This document shows positions 35,879-44,033 of a stretch of DNA of 46,253 bases, piece after piece. The stretch is from Verrucomicrobiales bacterium (GTDB lineage Bacteria > Verrucomicrobiota > Verrucomicrobiia > Limisphaerales > UBA1100), in NCBI GenBank assembly GCA_005809105.1, contig SYLI01000040.1, positions 1-46,253 of the forward strand, in the 5' to 3' direction. Each line of letters opens with the position of its first letter. Positions within the stretch are counted from its first letter, which is position 1. The position numbers and the translations under genes were made by a program. The notes under the pieces are model-generated. The model was not told where the DNA came from. It was given only the letters and a program-made list of their open reading frames with translations, and made no database searches.

Positions 35879-36988
35879 TTACTCGAAGGAAATGACATTC
35901 TTGATACCGCGGGCGTGACCGGTGAGCAGGTCGCGGAAATCGTCGGGCTTGTGGCGCGAGGAGATGACGGCGCGGATGGCGGCGGGCCAGCGTTTTTGGA
36001 ATTCGCCCAGATCGCGAATGGCGCCCTCGAATGCGGCGCGGTCGGCGTTGACGGTGCCCACGATGGCCTGATTTTTGAGCACGATGTTGCGCATCAATTG
36101 CGGGCCGGGAACGGGGATGTGCCCTTCGGGCGCGGGGATGCCGGTGAAGATGAAGATGCCATTCTGCCCCAGCATTTCCAGCAGCGCAAACGACACGCCG
36201 GCGTGGCCCACAGCCTCATAGACCAGATCAATGTTGCCAACCTGCCGGGCGAGTTGCGCCGCGTCGGTTCCGGCCGAAGAGACATAGCGCGCTCCAAATG
36301 ATTCCACGAGCGCCGCCTTGGCGTTGGGCTTGGGCGACCGCGAATAGACCCAGGTGTCAAAGCCCTCAAGCACAAGTTTCATCGCGCCAAGGATGCCGAT
36401 GGGCCCGGCGCCCAGCACCACGGCGCGCAATCCGTGCCCGCGCGGTTTGCCCGGCGTGGTGCAGGCCCAAGGCAGGCGGCCCTGTGTGGCCCACGCCTGC
36501 GCCAGACCTTTCTCGGCGATGGTGAGCGGCTCGGCCAGCACGGCCAGATGGCGCAGACCCGCCGGGACGTGGTTGAGGTGGCGCGCCTCTTCCACATACT
36601 GCTCGGTCATGTAGCCGTGGACTTGGTTGATGCCCCGCTCGACGAAATCGCCCGTGGCACAAAAGTCCTGCAGGCCGGCGCGGCAGGGGCGGCAATGCGC
36701 GTGCGGGCAGGGCCGGCGCACACTGGGCACCACAAGGTCGCCGGTTTTAAACTGCGTCACGGCGCCGCCCACCTCGACGACCTCGCCCAGCGATTCGTGT
36801 CCCAGAACAAGATACGACTCGCCGCGCGGCGGCGCGCCGTAAACAAAGGTGCAGATTTCGCGGTCGGTGCCGCAGATGCCCACATCGAGCGTGCGCACGC
36901 GAACGTGGGTGTCAGCCGAGAGATCCGGCGCAGGATGGTCGAGCAAGCGCACTTCGCGCAGCGCGGGCAGGACGGCGACGGCTTTCAT
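35879..36988 (-). CDS. Zinc-dependent dehydrogenase, glucose-1-dehydrogenase-like
   Basis: A 369-residue medium-chain dehydrogenase. Catalytic zinc: DVGICGTDREI (Cys39) and LGHESLG (His64, Glu65). Structural zinc cysteines are present in CPHAHCRPCRAGLQDFC (94, 99, 102, 110). GVL-type NAD(P) fold at VVLGAGPIGILGAMKLVLEGF with SRSPKP after strand 2, suggesting NADP preference. The DREI and GHESLGEVVEVG phrasing and the C-terminal QAIVGTVNADRAAFEGAIRDL are those of glucose 1-dehydrogenases of the archaeal/bacterial medium-chain type. Sugar specificity is an inference from similarity. It is likely the first gene of a pair with the cyclase. Confidence 0.9.
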   Translation of the reverse strand: MKAVAVLPALREVRLLDHPAPDLSADTHVRVRTLDVGICGTDREICTFVYGAPPRGESYLVLGHESLGEVVEVGGAVTQFKTGDLVVPSVRRPCPHAHCRPCRAGLQDFCATGDFVERGINQVHGYMTEQYVEEARHLNHVPAGLRHLAVLAEPLTIAEKGLAQAWATQGRLPWACTTPGKPRGHGLRAVVLGAGPIGILGAMKLVLEGFDTWVYSRSPKPNAKAALVESFGARYVSSAGTDAAQLARQVGNIDLVYEAVGHAGVSFALLEMLGQNGIFIFTGIPAPEGHIPVPGPQLMRNIVLKNQAIVGTVNADRAAFEGAIRDLGEFQKRWPAAIRAVISSRHKPDDFRDLLTGHARGIKNVISFE

Positions 36989-37162
36989 GGGCGGCTTTTT
37001 TTCAGGATGGAGTCCTGTGTCAGGCTGCGCTTGCCCTCACGGGGCGAGCGGGGGCGCAAATCGTATCGGCGCCGTCAGGCAAGCCAATACATTTTTTGGG
37101 GGGCTTGACAGCATGTGCAGGCGGGGGAAAATCGCCAGCGAACCACTTGGCCCTTATTTCTC

Positions 37163-38398
37163 ATGAAATCATCCCTCACTTGCTTCGCGCGGCCGCTCCT
37201 CAGAACGCTGACAGGGGCGACTGCTCTCACGTGCGTCCCCGCTCTGCTGGCGCTGTTCATCCAGCCGGAGATTGAAACCGTGCCCGTGGCGCGCGTGATC
37301 GCCAACCTCGAGGCGCTCGTGCGGAAGAATCCCAAGGACGCCAATGCGCGTTTTAACATCGCCCGGGCCCATGCCATGGCCTTTGCGGTGAAGTCGGAGA
37401 GCGCGCAGGTGCGGCGCGGGGGCGAGACCAACGGCGTGTGGTTTGACTTCACCCCGCCTCACATCCCCTTCGTGGTCAAGCCCACGGAGGACGCCGGCAA
37501 ACTCAAGGCGGCAAAGGATCATCTGGAGAAGGCCGTCGCCAGCTACCGGGACGTGTTGAAGGCGCAGCCAAACCACTTTTCGGCGCGGCTGGGGCTGGCT
37601 TGGTGCCTCTTGCAGAGCGGCGACAAGGCCGGGGCGGTGAAGGAGTTTCGCGCGGTGATCCAGTTGGCGTGGGACAAGGAGAAGAATATGGAGGCCGCTG
37701 GGTTGGATTTTCATTCGGTCGTGGCGGAGGGTTCGCGCTACCTCACTCCCCTTCTGGATGCAGAGAAAGACCGCAACGAGCTGGCAGAGCTCAAGGAGCG
37801 GGTGCAAAAGGTGAACCGCATCATGCGGCCCATCACGCCGGTGGCCGTGCCGCTTCGCGCGGGGTTGCGCGCTGATGAACTGGTGGACGGCCGCGCCCGC
37901 GTGCGCTTCGACGCGGACGGAACGGGCTGGCAGCACACGTGGACATGGCTCACACCCGATGCAGCGTGGCTGGTGCACGACCCGGCCGGCAGCGGCAAAA
38001 TCACTTCCGCTCTTCAGTGGTTTGGCGGCGTGACGTTCTGGATGTTCTGGCAGGACGGCTACGCGGCGATGGCGTCGCTGGACAACGACGGCGATGGGCA
38101 ACTGGCCGGTGGCGAACTGGCGGGCTTGTCGCTCTGGCATGATGTCAATGGCAACGGCGTCAGTGACGCGGGCGAGGTGCGGCCCCTCTCGGCGCATGGC
38201 ATCGTGGCGCTGAATTGTCGCGGGCAGCGCGGCACGGGTTCGGCCGTGGCCGCATGGTGCGCCAAGGGCGTGACGCTGCGCGACGGCAGCACGAGGCCGA
38301 CGTATGACCTCATTTTGCAGCGCGTGGCCGACGATCCAGCCTCGCAGCCTCAGCCCAGCCCGCGCGCGTCCAGATCGTCCTCGTCGAGCCCAAGGTAG
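37163..38398 (+). CDS. Secreted TPR protein with EF-hand-like C-terminal region
   Basis: A 411-residue protein with an uncleaved or cleaved signal (residues 1-34). About 45-200 contain tetratricopeptide-type helices (VRKNPKDANARFNIARAHA, VLKAQPNHFSARLGLAWCLLQSGDKAGAVKEF). Later comes a region with DNDGDGQLAGGELAGLSLWHDVNGNGVSDAGEV, two EF-hand-type calcium loops. The last about 16 codons overlap the zincin gene on the other strand and read as low-complexity PSPRASRSSSSSPR. The 174-base region before it, divergent from the zinc dehydrogenase gene, holds TTGACA at 37107-37112 but no clear -10. The function is unknown. Confidence 0.85.
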   Translation: MKSSLTCFARPLLRTLTGATALTCVPALLALFIQPEIETVPVARVIANLEALVRKNPKDANARFNIARAHAMAFAVKSESAQVRRGGETNGVWFDFTPPHIPFVVKPTEDAGKLKAAKDHLEKAVASYRDVLKAQPNHFSARLGLAWCLLQSGDKAGAVKEFRAVIQLAWDKEKNMEAAGLDFHSVVAEGSRYLTPLLDAEKDRNELAELKERVQKVNRIMRPITPVAVPLRAGLRADELVDGRARVRFDADGTGWQHTWTWLTPDAAWLVHDPAGSGKITSALQWFGGVTFWMFWQDGYAAMASLDNDGDGQLAGGELAGLSLWHDVNGNGVSDAGEVRPLSAHGIVALNCRGQRGTGSAVAAWCAKGVTLRDGSTRPTYDLILQRVADDPASQPQPSPRASRSSSSSPR

Positions 38399-38739
38399 TG
38401 GCCCAGCTCGTGCAGGTAGGTGGCGCGGACTTCCTCCCGAAACACGGCCGCGTCGCCTTCTGCGTAGTCCCAAATGTTGGCGAGGAAGATCAGGATCTGG
38501 GCGGGTAGCGGCGCCTGCGTGGCGCCGGTTTCTGCCATTTCTTCTCCCACGAAAAGCCCGAGCAGATCCTCCTCCATGCCTTCGTCCACGAGCGCAGAAC
38601 TGGGGAAGGGTTCGTAGGTGACGGGCAGCGACTGCGCGCGCGCACGCAGATCGGCAGGCATGGCGCGCAGTGTTTCTGCAACCTCGTCGCGCGCCCAAGC
38701 CAGCAGCGTGGGCCACGGCGGCAGGTCGGGCGCAGGCAT
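38350..38739 (-). CDS. Small zincin-like metallopeptidase (MetX-type family)
   Basis: A 129-residue protein. The zinc motif is LHELGHYLGLDEDD (His110, Glu111, His114, then an acidic third ligand about Glu120). The N-terminus is helical, followed by an ILIFLANIWDYAEG strand and an EEVRATYLHELGH helix. This is the standard layout of the short family of putative metallopeptidases in bacteria, whose substrates are unknown. It starts 4 bases after the mntR stop and is in an operon with it. Its last 49 bases overlap antisense the end of the TPR/EF-hand gene. Confidence 0.92.
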   Translation of the reverse strand: MPAPDLPPWPTLLAWARDEVAETLRAMPADLRARAQSLPVTYEPFPSSALVDEGMEEDLLGLFVGEEMAETGATQAPLPAQILIFLANIWDYAEGDAAVFREEVRATYLHELGHYLGLDEDDLDARGLG

Positions 38740-38743
38740 GAGG

Positions 38744-39172
38744 CTAGGGGGCGCCGTTGCGCCGCGAACGGTGGAACTGCCGCAGCGTGGCCGGATGCGC
38801 CTCGAAGTAGGTCGCCAAGTCGGCCAGGCAGTCCACCGTCTCAGGAGAGAGGTGGTGTTCCATGCCCTCGATGTCCACCGCCTGGGTTTCGGGGGACAGA
38901 TTGAACAGGGTGAAGAAGCGTTTGAGCGTGGCGTGGCGCTTGCGAATCTTGACTGCCACGGCTTGGCCCGCGTCAGTGAGCATCAGGCCGCGGTACTTTT
39001 CGTACTTCAAATAGCCGGCGTCGGCCAGCCGCTGCACCATGCTGGTCACCGAAGCCTGCCGGACGTTGAGCGAGTGGGCGATGTCGACGACGCGCGCGTA
39101 GCCCTTGGCCTCCATCAATTCGTGGATGCGCTCCAGATAATCCTCGGCGCTCTGGCTGGGTGAGGATGGCAT
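38744..39172 (-). CDS. mntR: Mn(II)-dependent transcriptional regulator, DtxR/MntR family
   Basis: A 142-residue regulator, the same length as B. subtilis MntR. The winged helix-turn-helix lies at about 12-70 (SAEDYLERIHELMEAKGYARVVDIAHSLNVRQASVTSMVQRL), followed by YLKYEKYRGL and the metal-binding dimerisation domain with DIEGMEHHLSPETVDCL. MntR represses manganese-uptake genes when manganese is sufficient. No transporter is next to it. ATG at 39172 is chosen over an upstream GTG/ATG extension because it gives the normal N-terminus. It is divergent from the pentapeptide channel gene, 148 bases away. Confidence 0.93.
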   Translation of the reverse strand: MPSSPSQSAEDYLERIHELMEAKGYARVVDIAHSLNVRQASVTSMVQRLADAGYLKYEKYRGLMLTDAGQAVAVKIRKRHATLKRFFTLFNLSPETQAVDIEGMEHHLSPETVDCLADLATYFEAHPATLRQFHRSRRNGAP

Positions 39173-39320
39173 GCGGCGGCCACAGTCATACGCCGCAGGG
39201 CGCCCGCTGGCAAGGATGGCCATCCCCGGCCGCGGCAAGAATAGTGTTGTCTCGGGCGCGGGAAGAGGGTAGCCCTTACCCGTTCCGCTTCATTGGAAAG
39301 GGCGGCCTTTTTTTGACACC

Positions 39321-40706
39321 ATGAGTACAACACCCGACGCTCCGAAGCACACCGCCGAGGAGATTTTTACGGCTTTGCAGAAGTCCGTGGAGACGGGAGA
39401 GCCCATCGAGGAGAGTCACAAGAATGCCCGTGGGCTGAACTTTCTGGGCCGCGACTTCTCCGGCATGGAGTTGACCGGAATGGATTTCACCGGCTGCGAG
39501 ATGAGCCGCACGACCTTCTCCGGCGCCATCTGCCAGAACACGCTCTTTGACAGGGCCACGCTCTTCCAAGCCAAGCTCGACGACGGCGAATTCCTGGGGG
39601 CGAGCTTTGTGGAGGCCAATCTGGACGAGTGCTCGGGCAAGAACGCGGGCATGGGACAGACCAAACTCAATCATGCCAAGATGCGGCGCGCCAGCATGCC
39701 CGGCGCGACCTTCGTCAATGCGACGCTGGCCCACGCCGACATATCGCTGGCCAAGATGCCCAAGTCGCGCATGCTCGAGTCGGACTTGAGCCATCTGCAC
39801 GCGTCGCAGGCGGACTTGAGCGGCTGCGACCTGCGCGAGTGCAATCTCGACCACGCCACGTTCAACAAGACCACGATGGTGGCGGCGCAGATGCGCGGGG
39901 CGCGCAACTACACCACCGCCTACTGGATTGGGGCGGACATCCGCGACGTGGACTTCGCCGGGGCCTACCTCGTGCGCCGGCACATCGTTGACGAAAACTA
40001 CCTCGAAGAATTCCAGAAACAGAGCACCTATCACCAGTGGCTCTATCGGGTGTGGTGGCTCTCGTCGGACTGCGGCCGCAGCATTGGCCGGTGGACGTTG
40101 CTGCAGGTGGGCGTCGTGGCCTTCTTTGGATTGCTCTTCTATTCGATGGACGGCACCTCGGCCGGCATCAAGACCGACAAGCCGCTGGTGGAGGCGGGCT
40201 TTGCCACGGCGGGCGTCACCAACGGCATTTTTTCGGTGAACGGCGTGGAGATTGAGGTGAACGCGACCGAGCATTCCTTCGCCGACATTGCAGAAACGGT
40301 GGCGCAGGCGACCAAGAACATGGTCAAGCTGAGCTACGACGCAGCGGCCGACGTGGTCCAAATTCATGGTGAGGCCAAGTTCGAGGAGAACGCGACGACG
40401 CCGTCCAATTTCACCGTGGTGACCAAGCTCGGGCAGGATCCCTCGCAGAATTCGTATTGGGACAACACCGACCGGCGCTTGGGGGTGATCTCGCCGGACT
40501 TTGCCATTCCCGGAGACTTGGTGCGCACGTGGTACACCCCGCAGTATTACGCGGTGGTGGCAGCCACGACGCTGGGTTTTGGCGACGTGCTGCCCAAGTC
40601 CACGCGCGCGCAGGTCGTGACCAACCTGCTGACCATTTTCGGCTATTTCGGGCTGGGCGGTCTCATGACCATTCTGGGCAATCTGTTGGGTCGCCGCGGC
40701 GAATAG
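39321..40706 (+). CDS. Pentapeptide-repeat ion channel fusion
   Basis: A 461-residue membrane protein. Residues about 35-215 are pentapeptide repeats (A/C-D/N-L/F-xx; for example LTGMDFTGCEMSRTTFSGA and ADLSGCDLRECNLDHATF), a right-handed beta-helix likely cytoplasmic. A membrane helix follows (WTLLQVGVVAFFGLLFYSM), then an exported or luminal region of about 130 residues. A pore module follows: YYAVVAATTLGFGDVLP with filter TTLGFGD, a variant of the potassium filter TVGYGD, and the last helix LLTIFGYFGLGGLMTILGN. Potassium conduction is expected but not proven, and beta-helix gating is speculative. ATG at 39321 follows a weak AAAGG/CCTTT hairpin with a T run. Confidence 0.88.
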   Translation: MSTTPDAPKHTAEEIFTALQKSVETGEPIEESHKNARGLNFLGRDFSGMELTGMDFTGCEMSRTTFSGAICQNTLFDRATLFQAKLDDGEFLGASFVEANLDECSGKNAGMGQTKLNHAKMRRASMPGATFVNATLAHADISLAKMPKSRMLESDLSHLHASQADLSGCDLRECNLDHATFNKTTMVAAQMRGARNYTTAYWIGADIRDVDFAGAYLVRRHIVDENYLEEFQKQSTYHQWLYRVWWLSSDCGRSIGRWTLLQVGVVAFFGLLFYSMDGTSAGIKTDKPLVEAGFATAGVTNGIFSVNGVEIEVNATEHSFADIAETVAQATKNMVKLSYDAAADVVQIHGEAKFEENATTPSNFTVVTKLGQDPSQNSYWDNTDRRLGVISPDFAIPGDLVRTWYTPQYYAVVAATTLGFGDVLPKSTRAQVVTNLLTIFGYFGLGGLMTILGNLLGRRGE

Positions 40707-40729
40707 GCAGCGGGAATTGAAGGGCGCAC

Positions 40730-41581
40730 ATGGCTACAAAATTTTCATTCTTGGGCGACGTCGACGCCAAGGCCCGGCTCGCTGAAATCCTGGGCAATTT
40801 CGAGCTGCCGCGGTTTCGCAAGGCGATCTTCGAGACGCTGCGCCGCCTGCGCGATCCGGACAGCTCCAACAACCAGATTAGCCAGGTGATGTCCACCGAC
40901 GCCGATCTGGTCTCGCGCGTCATGCGCACCGTCAACTCCACCGCGTACGCGCCGCGCTGCCCCATCACCTCGCTTGACCACGCCATCGCCATGATGGGCA
41001 ACTCGGCGCTGGAGCGCATCGTGATGTGCATCGGCGCCCGGGCGACGATGCCCAGCAAGCTGCCCGCCTACCTCATTCTCAAGGACTTTTGGAAAACGGC
41101 GGGCAAACGCGCCGTGCTGGCCAAGGAGGTGGCCGACGCCACGATGCCCGCCAAGGCCAATTTGAGCTTCAGCGCGGGATTTTTGCAGGACATCAGCGTG
41201 CCACTCATCGCCGCCTCACGGGGCGATGCGTACAGCGCCGTGTACACCGCCGGTGCCAAAGGCGAGGCCGAACTGCACTTGCTGGAGAAGGAAGCCTTCG
41301 GGTGGGATCATGCCGAGCTGGGCACGATGGTGTGTTCGGAATGGGACATGCCCGAGGATCTGGCCGGCGCCATCATGCATCAGAACACGCCGGATAGCGC
41401 GCTTTGCCCGGCGCCCGTGGCCTACGTCTCCTCGCTCTGTGAATCGCATCCGGAATCGTGGAACGAGGATTTCACCCGTATTGTGAAAGACAAACACCCC
41501 GAGCTTAGCGAAGAGCGCATCCGGGAGATTGTCGCCCAATGCGGAGCCAAGGCTGACGAACTGGCCAAGATGCTGGGCTAG
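40730..41581 (+). CDS. HDOD domain protein
   Basis: A 283-residue cytoplasmic protein. The HDOD domain is seen at LRDPDSSNNQISQVMSTDADLVSRVMRTVNSTAYAP and SLDHAIAMMGNSALERIVMCIGA, with SFSAGFLQDISVPLIA and FGWDHAELGTMVCSEWDMPEDLAGAIMHQN as the later HD-like helices. HDOD proteins are non-catalytic relatives of HD-GYP domains and act in signalling and stress responses. There is no partner output domain, so it is a stand-alone HDOD. It starts 23 bases after the channel gene and is likely co-transcribed with it. Confidence 0.9.
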   Translation: MATKFSFLGDVDAKARLAEILGNFELPRFRKAIFETLRRLRDPDSSNNQISQVMSTDADLVSRVMRTVNSTAYAPRCPITSLDHAIAMMGNSALERIVMCIGARATMPSKLPAYLILKDFWKTAGKRAVLAKEVADATMPAKANLSFSAGFLQDISVPLIAASRGDAYSAVYTAGAKGEAELHLLEKEAFGWDHAELGTMVCSEWDMPEDLAGAIMHQNTPDSALCPAPVAYVSSLCESHPESWNEDFTRIVKDKHPELSEERIREIVAQCGAKADELAKMLG

Positions 41582-41594
41582 GGTGCGCGGGCTG

Positions 41595-41661
41595 CCCTCC
41601 CCTTGGAGGGATGTGGAAGGCGAAGGGGAGTCCTTTGGCTCACGGCGTCGGGGCGTGAGCC
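41595..41661. other. Two hairpins between the HDOD gene and atpB
   Basis: CCCTCC-CCTT-GGAGGG (41595-41610) is a perfect 6-bp stem with a 4-base loop. GGCTCACG ... CGTGAGCC (41637-41644 / 41654-41661) is an 8-bp stem. Neither is followed by a T run on either strand, so they are not obvious intrinsic terminators; an mRNA-processing or stability role for the atp transcript is possible. Confidence 0.5.
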
Positions 41662-41692
41662 GGCGGGACGGATGGCAGCCCCAAAATTGTGC

Positions 41693-41720
41693 TTGTGAAA
41701 AGTGGCGCGTTACCTATTTT
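41693..41720 (+). promoter_or_regulatory. Candidate promoter of the atp operon
   Basis: TTGTGA (41693-41698) and TATTTT (41715-41720) are separated by 16 bases, each matching four of six consensus positions. About 70 bases of leader remain before the atpB ATG. The leader carries a run of seven T at 41752-41758 (gtggggtttttttg). Confidence 0.35.
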
Positions 41721-41798
41721 CTCCCCGCCGTTTGCACTTTGTTCGTGGGGTTTTTTTGTTCCTGCGACCTGTGCGCTAGACTGCGGATCCAAACAGGC

Positions 41799-42695
41799 AT
41801 GAGACTGCTCGCAATGCTTTGGCTGATTTTGGTGGGGGCGCCCTGGGCGTTTGCCGCCGAGGGCAAGCCGCACGAGCTCTCGCCCAAGGCCACCATCCTC
41901 TGGGACTTCGGTTGGTTCGCCATCACCAACTCCATGGTGGTGACTTGGACGGTGGCGGCGCTGCTCATCGTGATCACCCAAGTGGCAATGTCGCGGGGCA
42001 ACGCCGTGCCCACCGGCCTGCAGAATTTTTGGGAATGGCTCATCGAGGGGCTTCACGAGTTTCTGGAGGGACTGCTGGGCGCGCACCTCATCAAGGGCAC
42101 CTTCTGGTTCTTCGCCTCGTTGTTCCTGTTCATCCTGTTCACAAACTGGTTTGGGCTGGTGCCCGGCGTGGGTACCGTGGGCTGGGGCGTGGTGGAAGAC
42201 GGGCATTTCCACCTCACCGACCCGTGGATGCGCGGTGGCAACGCCGACCTCAACATGACCTCGGCGATGGCGCTGCTCTTCTTTGCCCTGTGGCTCTTCT
42301 GGTCCATCCGAGCGCTGGGCGTGGGCGGATTTCTGGCGCACATCTTTGGCGGCCAGGGTGGCACCGGCGCCATGCGCGTGTTTTTTGTCGCCATCTTCTT
42401 TTTCGTGGGGCTCATTGAGGTGATCTCGATTGCCTTCCGGCCGGTCTCGCTGAGCTTCCGGCTCTATGGCAACGTCTTTGCCGGCGAGAACATCCTTGAA
42501 TCCATGCTGGCCCATCCGTGGCTGGGGTGGCTCCTGCCGCTCCCCTTTTATTTTCTGGAACTGCTCGTGGGTCTCGTGCAGGCGCTGGTGTTCACACTGC
42601 TGACGGCGGTGTTCACCTCGCTCATGATTGGGCAGGGGCACTCAGAACAGGGGCACGGCACCAAGGCGCCCGAGGGCGCGCCCGCCGGCCACTAG
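41799..42695 (+). CDS. atpB: F0F1 ATP synthase subunit a
   Basis: A 298-residue membrane subunit carrying the proton half-channels. The N-terminus MRLLAMLWLILVGAPWAFAAEG is hydrophobic and signal-peptide-like, followed by HELSPKATILWDFGWFAITN. Conserved membrane segments are LIKGTFWFFASLFLFILFTNWFGLVPGVG, the catalytic helix with Arg in FRPVSLSFRLYGNVFAGE, and PFYFLELLVGLVQALVFTLLTAVF. Start ATG at 41799; the frame upstream is antisense-like noise. First gene of the visible atp operon; no atpI is seen. Confidence 0.96.
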   Translation: MRLLAMLWLILVGAPWAFAAEGKPHELSPKATILWDFGWFAITNSMVVTWTVAALLIVITQVAMSRGNAVPTGLQNFWEWLIEGLHEFLEGLLGAHLIKGTFWFFASLFLFILFTNWFGLVPGVGTVGWGVVEDGHFHLTDPWMRGGNADLNMTSAMALLFFALWLFWSIRALGVGGFLAHIFGGQGGTGAMRVFFVAIFFFVGLIEVISIAFRPVSLSFRLYGNVFAGENILESMLAHPWLGWLLPLPFYFLELLVGLVQALVFTLLTAVFTSLMIGQGHSEQGHGTKAPEGAPAGH

Positions 42696-42764
42696 CGAAA
42701 ACCATTTCGGCGCCGGACCGTGGCACACGCGGGGGCGCTGGATACAACAAAAAGGAAACAGCAT

Positions 42765-42971
42765 ATGTTCGCAGCACTGACTGGGAGTCTGCATATCGGC
42801 CTGGCTGCGTTGGGTTCCGCGATCGGCGTGGGGTTCATCGGCATGAAGGCCGCCGAAGCCACCGGGCGCAATCCCGGCGCCGCGGGTGAGATCCGGAACA
42901 TGGCCATCATCTTTGCCGCACTGGCCGAGGGAGTCGTGTTCTTCGCGATCTTCCTGGTGAAGCAAGGCTAA
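42765..42971 (+). CDS. atpE: F0F1 ATP synthase subunit c
   Basis: A 68-residue hairpin protein forming the rotor ring. The first helix is GLAALGSAIGVGFIGMKAAEATGRNP with the Gly-rich packing motif. The polar loop is RNPGAAGEIRN, and the second helix MAIIFAALAEGVVFFAIFLV carries the ion-binding Glu in ALAEG. The residue after that Glu is Gly rather than Ser/Thr and there is no Gln in the first-helix binding position, so protons rather than Na+ are the likely coupling ion. ATG at 42765 has AAAGGA 8 bases before it; a frame extension to GTG 42720 has no support. Confidence 0.97.
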   Translation: MFAALTGSLHIGLAALGSAIGVGFIGMKAAEATGRNPGAAGEIRNMAIIFAALAEGVVFFAIFLVKQG

Positions 42972-43012
42972 AACCCGGTGGGCGCGCTCGTCGCGCCTGC
43001 CGCCAATTTAAC

Positions 43013-43597
43013 ATGATTGAGCACCTGTACGTTCTAGCGGCCGCCGTGGGCAACGCGACCGCGGAGGCCGGCAACGCGACGGCCGGCGAGAACCCGGCGC
43101 AGGCGCTGGCCCGGCAATTTGGCTGGGAGCCGCGCCTCTTTTTCTCCCAGGTCATCCTGTTCATCATTGTCGCCTTCGCGCTCAAGAAGCTGGCGTATGA
43201 CAAGGTGCTGCAGACGCTGCACGAGCGCAAAACGCGCATTGCCGAGGGGCTGCACCACGCGCAGCGCATGCAGGAGCAGCTGACCGAGACGCAGAAGGCC
43301 CATGTCGAGGTCATCACGCAGGCCAGCACCCAGGCCACCAAACTCATCGAGGAAGCCCGCGAGCACGCCGACCGGTCGCGCGAAGAGCAGTTGGATCGCG
43401 CCAAGGCCGAGGCGGCGGAGATCGTCCGCAAGGCGCAGGAAGCCATCGCCGGCGAGCGCGCGAAGATGCTGGCGGAATTGAAGCGCGAAGTCGGCCGTCT
43501 TGTTGTGGAAACGACGGTGAAGGTGGCCGGCAAGGTGCTGACGGCCGAGGATCAGCGTCGCCTGATTGAACAGGCCAACAAGGAACTCGCCGCGTAG
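43013..43597 (+). CDS. atpF: F0F1 ATP synthase subunit b
   Basis: A 194-residue stator subunit. The N-terminal 28 residues carry a small internal duplication (VGNATAEAGNATAGE). The single membrane helix is LFFSQVILFIIVAFALKKLAY (about 42-62), and the rest is a long charged coiled-coil with regular Ala and Glu/Lys/Arg that runs to the end (KVLQTLHERKTRIAEGLHHAQRMQEQL and further). Only one b-type gene is present. The intergenic distance to atpE is 41 bases and to atpH 19 bases. Confidence 0.95.
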   Translation: MIEHLYVLAAAVGNATAEAGNATAGENPAQALARQFGWEPRLFFSQVILFIIVAFALKKLAYDKVLQTLHERKTRIAEGLHHAQRMQEQLTETQKAHVEVITQASTQATKLIEEAREHADRSREEQLDRAKAEAAEIVRKAQEAIAGERAKMLAELKREVGRLVVETTVKVAGKVLTAEDQRRLIEQANKELAA

Positions 43598-43616
43598 CTT
43601 TTTTAGAACGGCACTG

Positions 43617-44015
43617 ATGAAGGGCAGCAAACAGACACGTCAAGACGCCAAGGCGCTCTTCCGAGCGTGCGTGGTCGGCGGCCGGCTCGATGAAGGGCGC
43701 GTGCGGGAAGCCGTTGCGAGCGTGCTTCGTGGGCGGCCGCGCGGGTACAGCGAGTTGCTGGGGCATTTCCGGCGGCTGGTGCGGCTGGAGCTGGATCGGT
43801 GCACCGCGCGCGTGGCCAGCGCCGTGCCGCTGGACGACGCGCAGCAAAGGGACGTGGCCGGCCGGCTGCGCCAATGGCGCGGTGCGGATCTCCGGGTGGA
43901 GTTTCGCGAAGAGGGCGCGCTCTTGGGTGGCTTGCGCGTGCAGGTGGGCAGTGATGTGGTGGACGGCACCGTGCGGGCGCGACTGGATGCGCTGGCCGGG
44001 GCTTTTGGCACCTAG
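43617..44015 (+). CDS. atpH: F1 ATP synthase subunit delta, short form
   Basis: A 132-residue stator protein that links F1 to subunit b. The family C-terminal signature is GGLRVQVGSDVVDGTVRARLDAL, and the ARLxxL end helix is clear; the N-terminus reads KGSKQTRQDAKALFRACVVGGRLDEGRV. It is about 45 residues shorter than the usual delta (about 177), mostly in the middle of the helical N-terminal domain. Some verrucomicrobial genomes are known to have such short forms, which I recall but cannot check here. ATG at 43617 is chosen because the earlier frame overlaps atpF out of register. Confidence 0.9.
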   Translation: MKGSKQTRQDAKALFRACVVGGRLDEGRVREAVASVLRGRPRGYSELLGHFRRLVRLELDRCTARVASAVPLDDAQQRDVAGRLRQWRGADLRVEFREEGALLGGLRVQVGSDVVDGTVRARLDALAGAFGT

Positions 44016-44033
44016 GCGATTTTTTCAAAGACT

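Noticed and set aside
39292-39314. Terminator just before the channel gene (AAAGG-GCGG-CCTTT plus T run)
   Set aside because: The stem is only 5 bp and lies within 10 bases of the ATG; it may be chance.
41637-41661. Intrinsic terminator after the HDOD gene
   Set aside because: The 8-bp stem has no T run on either strand, so it was listed only as a hairpin.
42765-42971. Na+-type ATP synthase c ring
   Set aside because: The Gln and Ser/Thr residues expected in Na+-binding c subunits are absent; ALAEG has Gly after the Glu.
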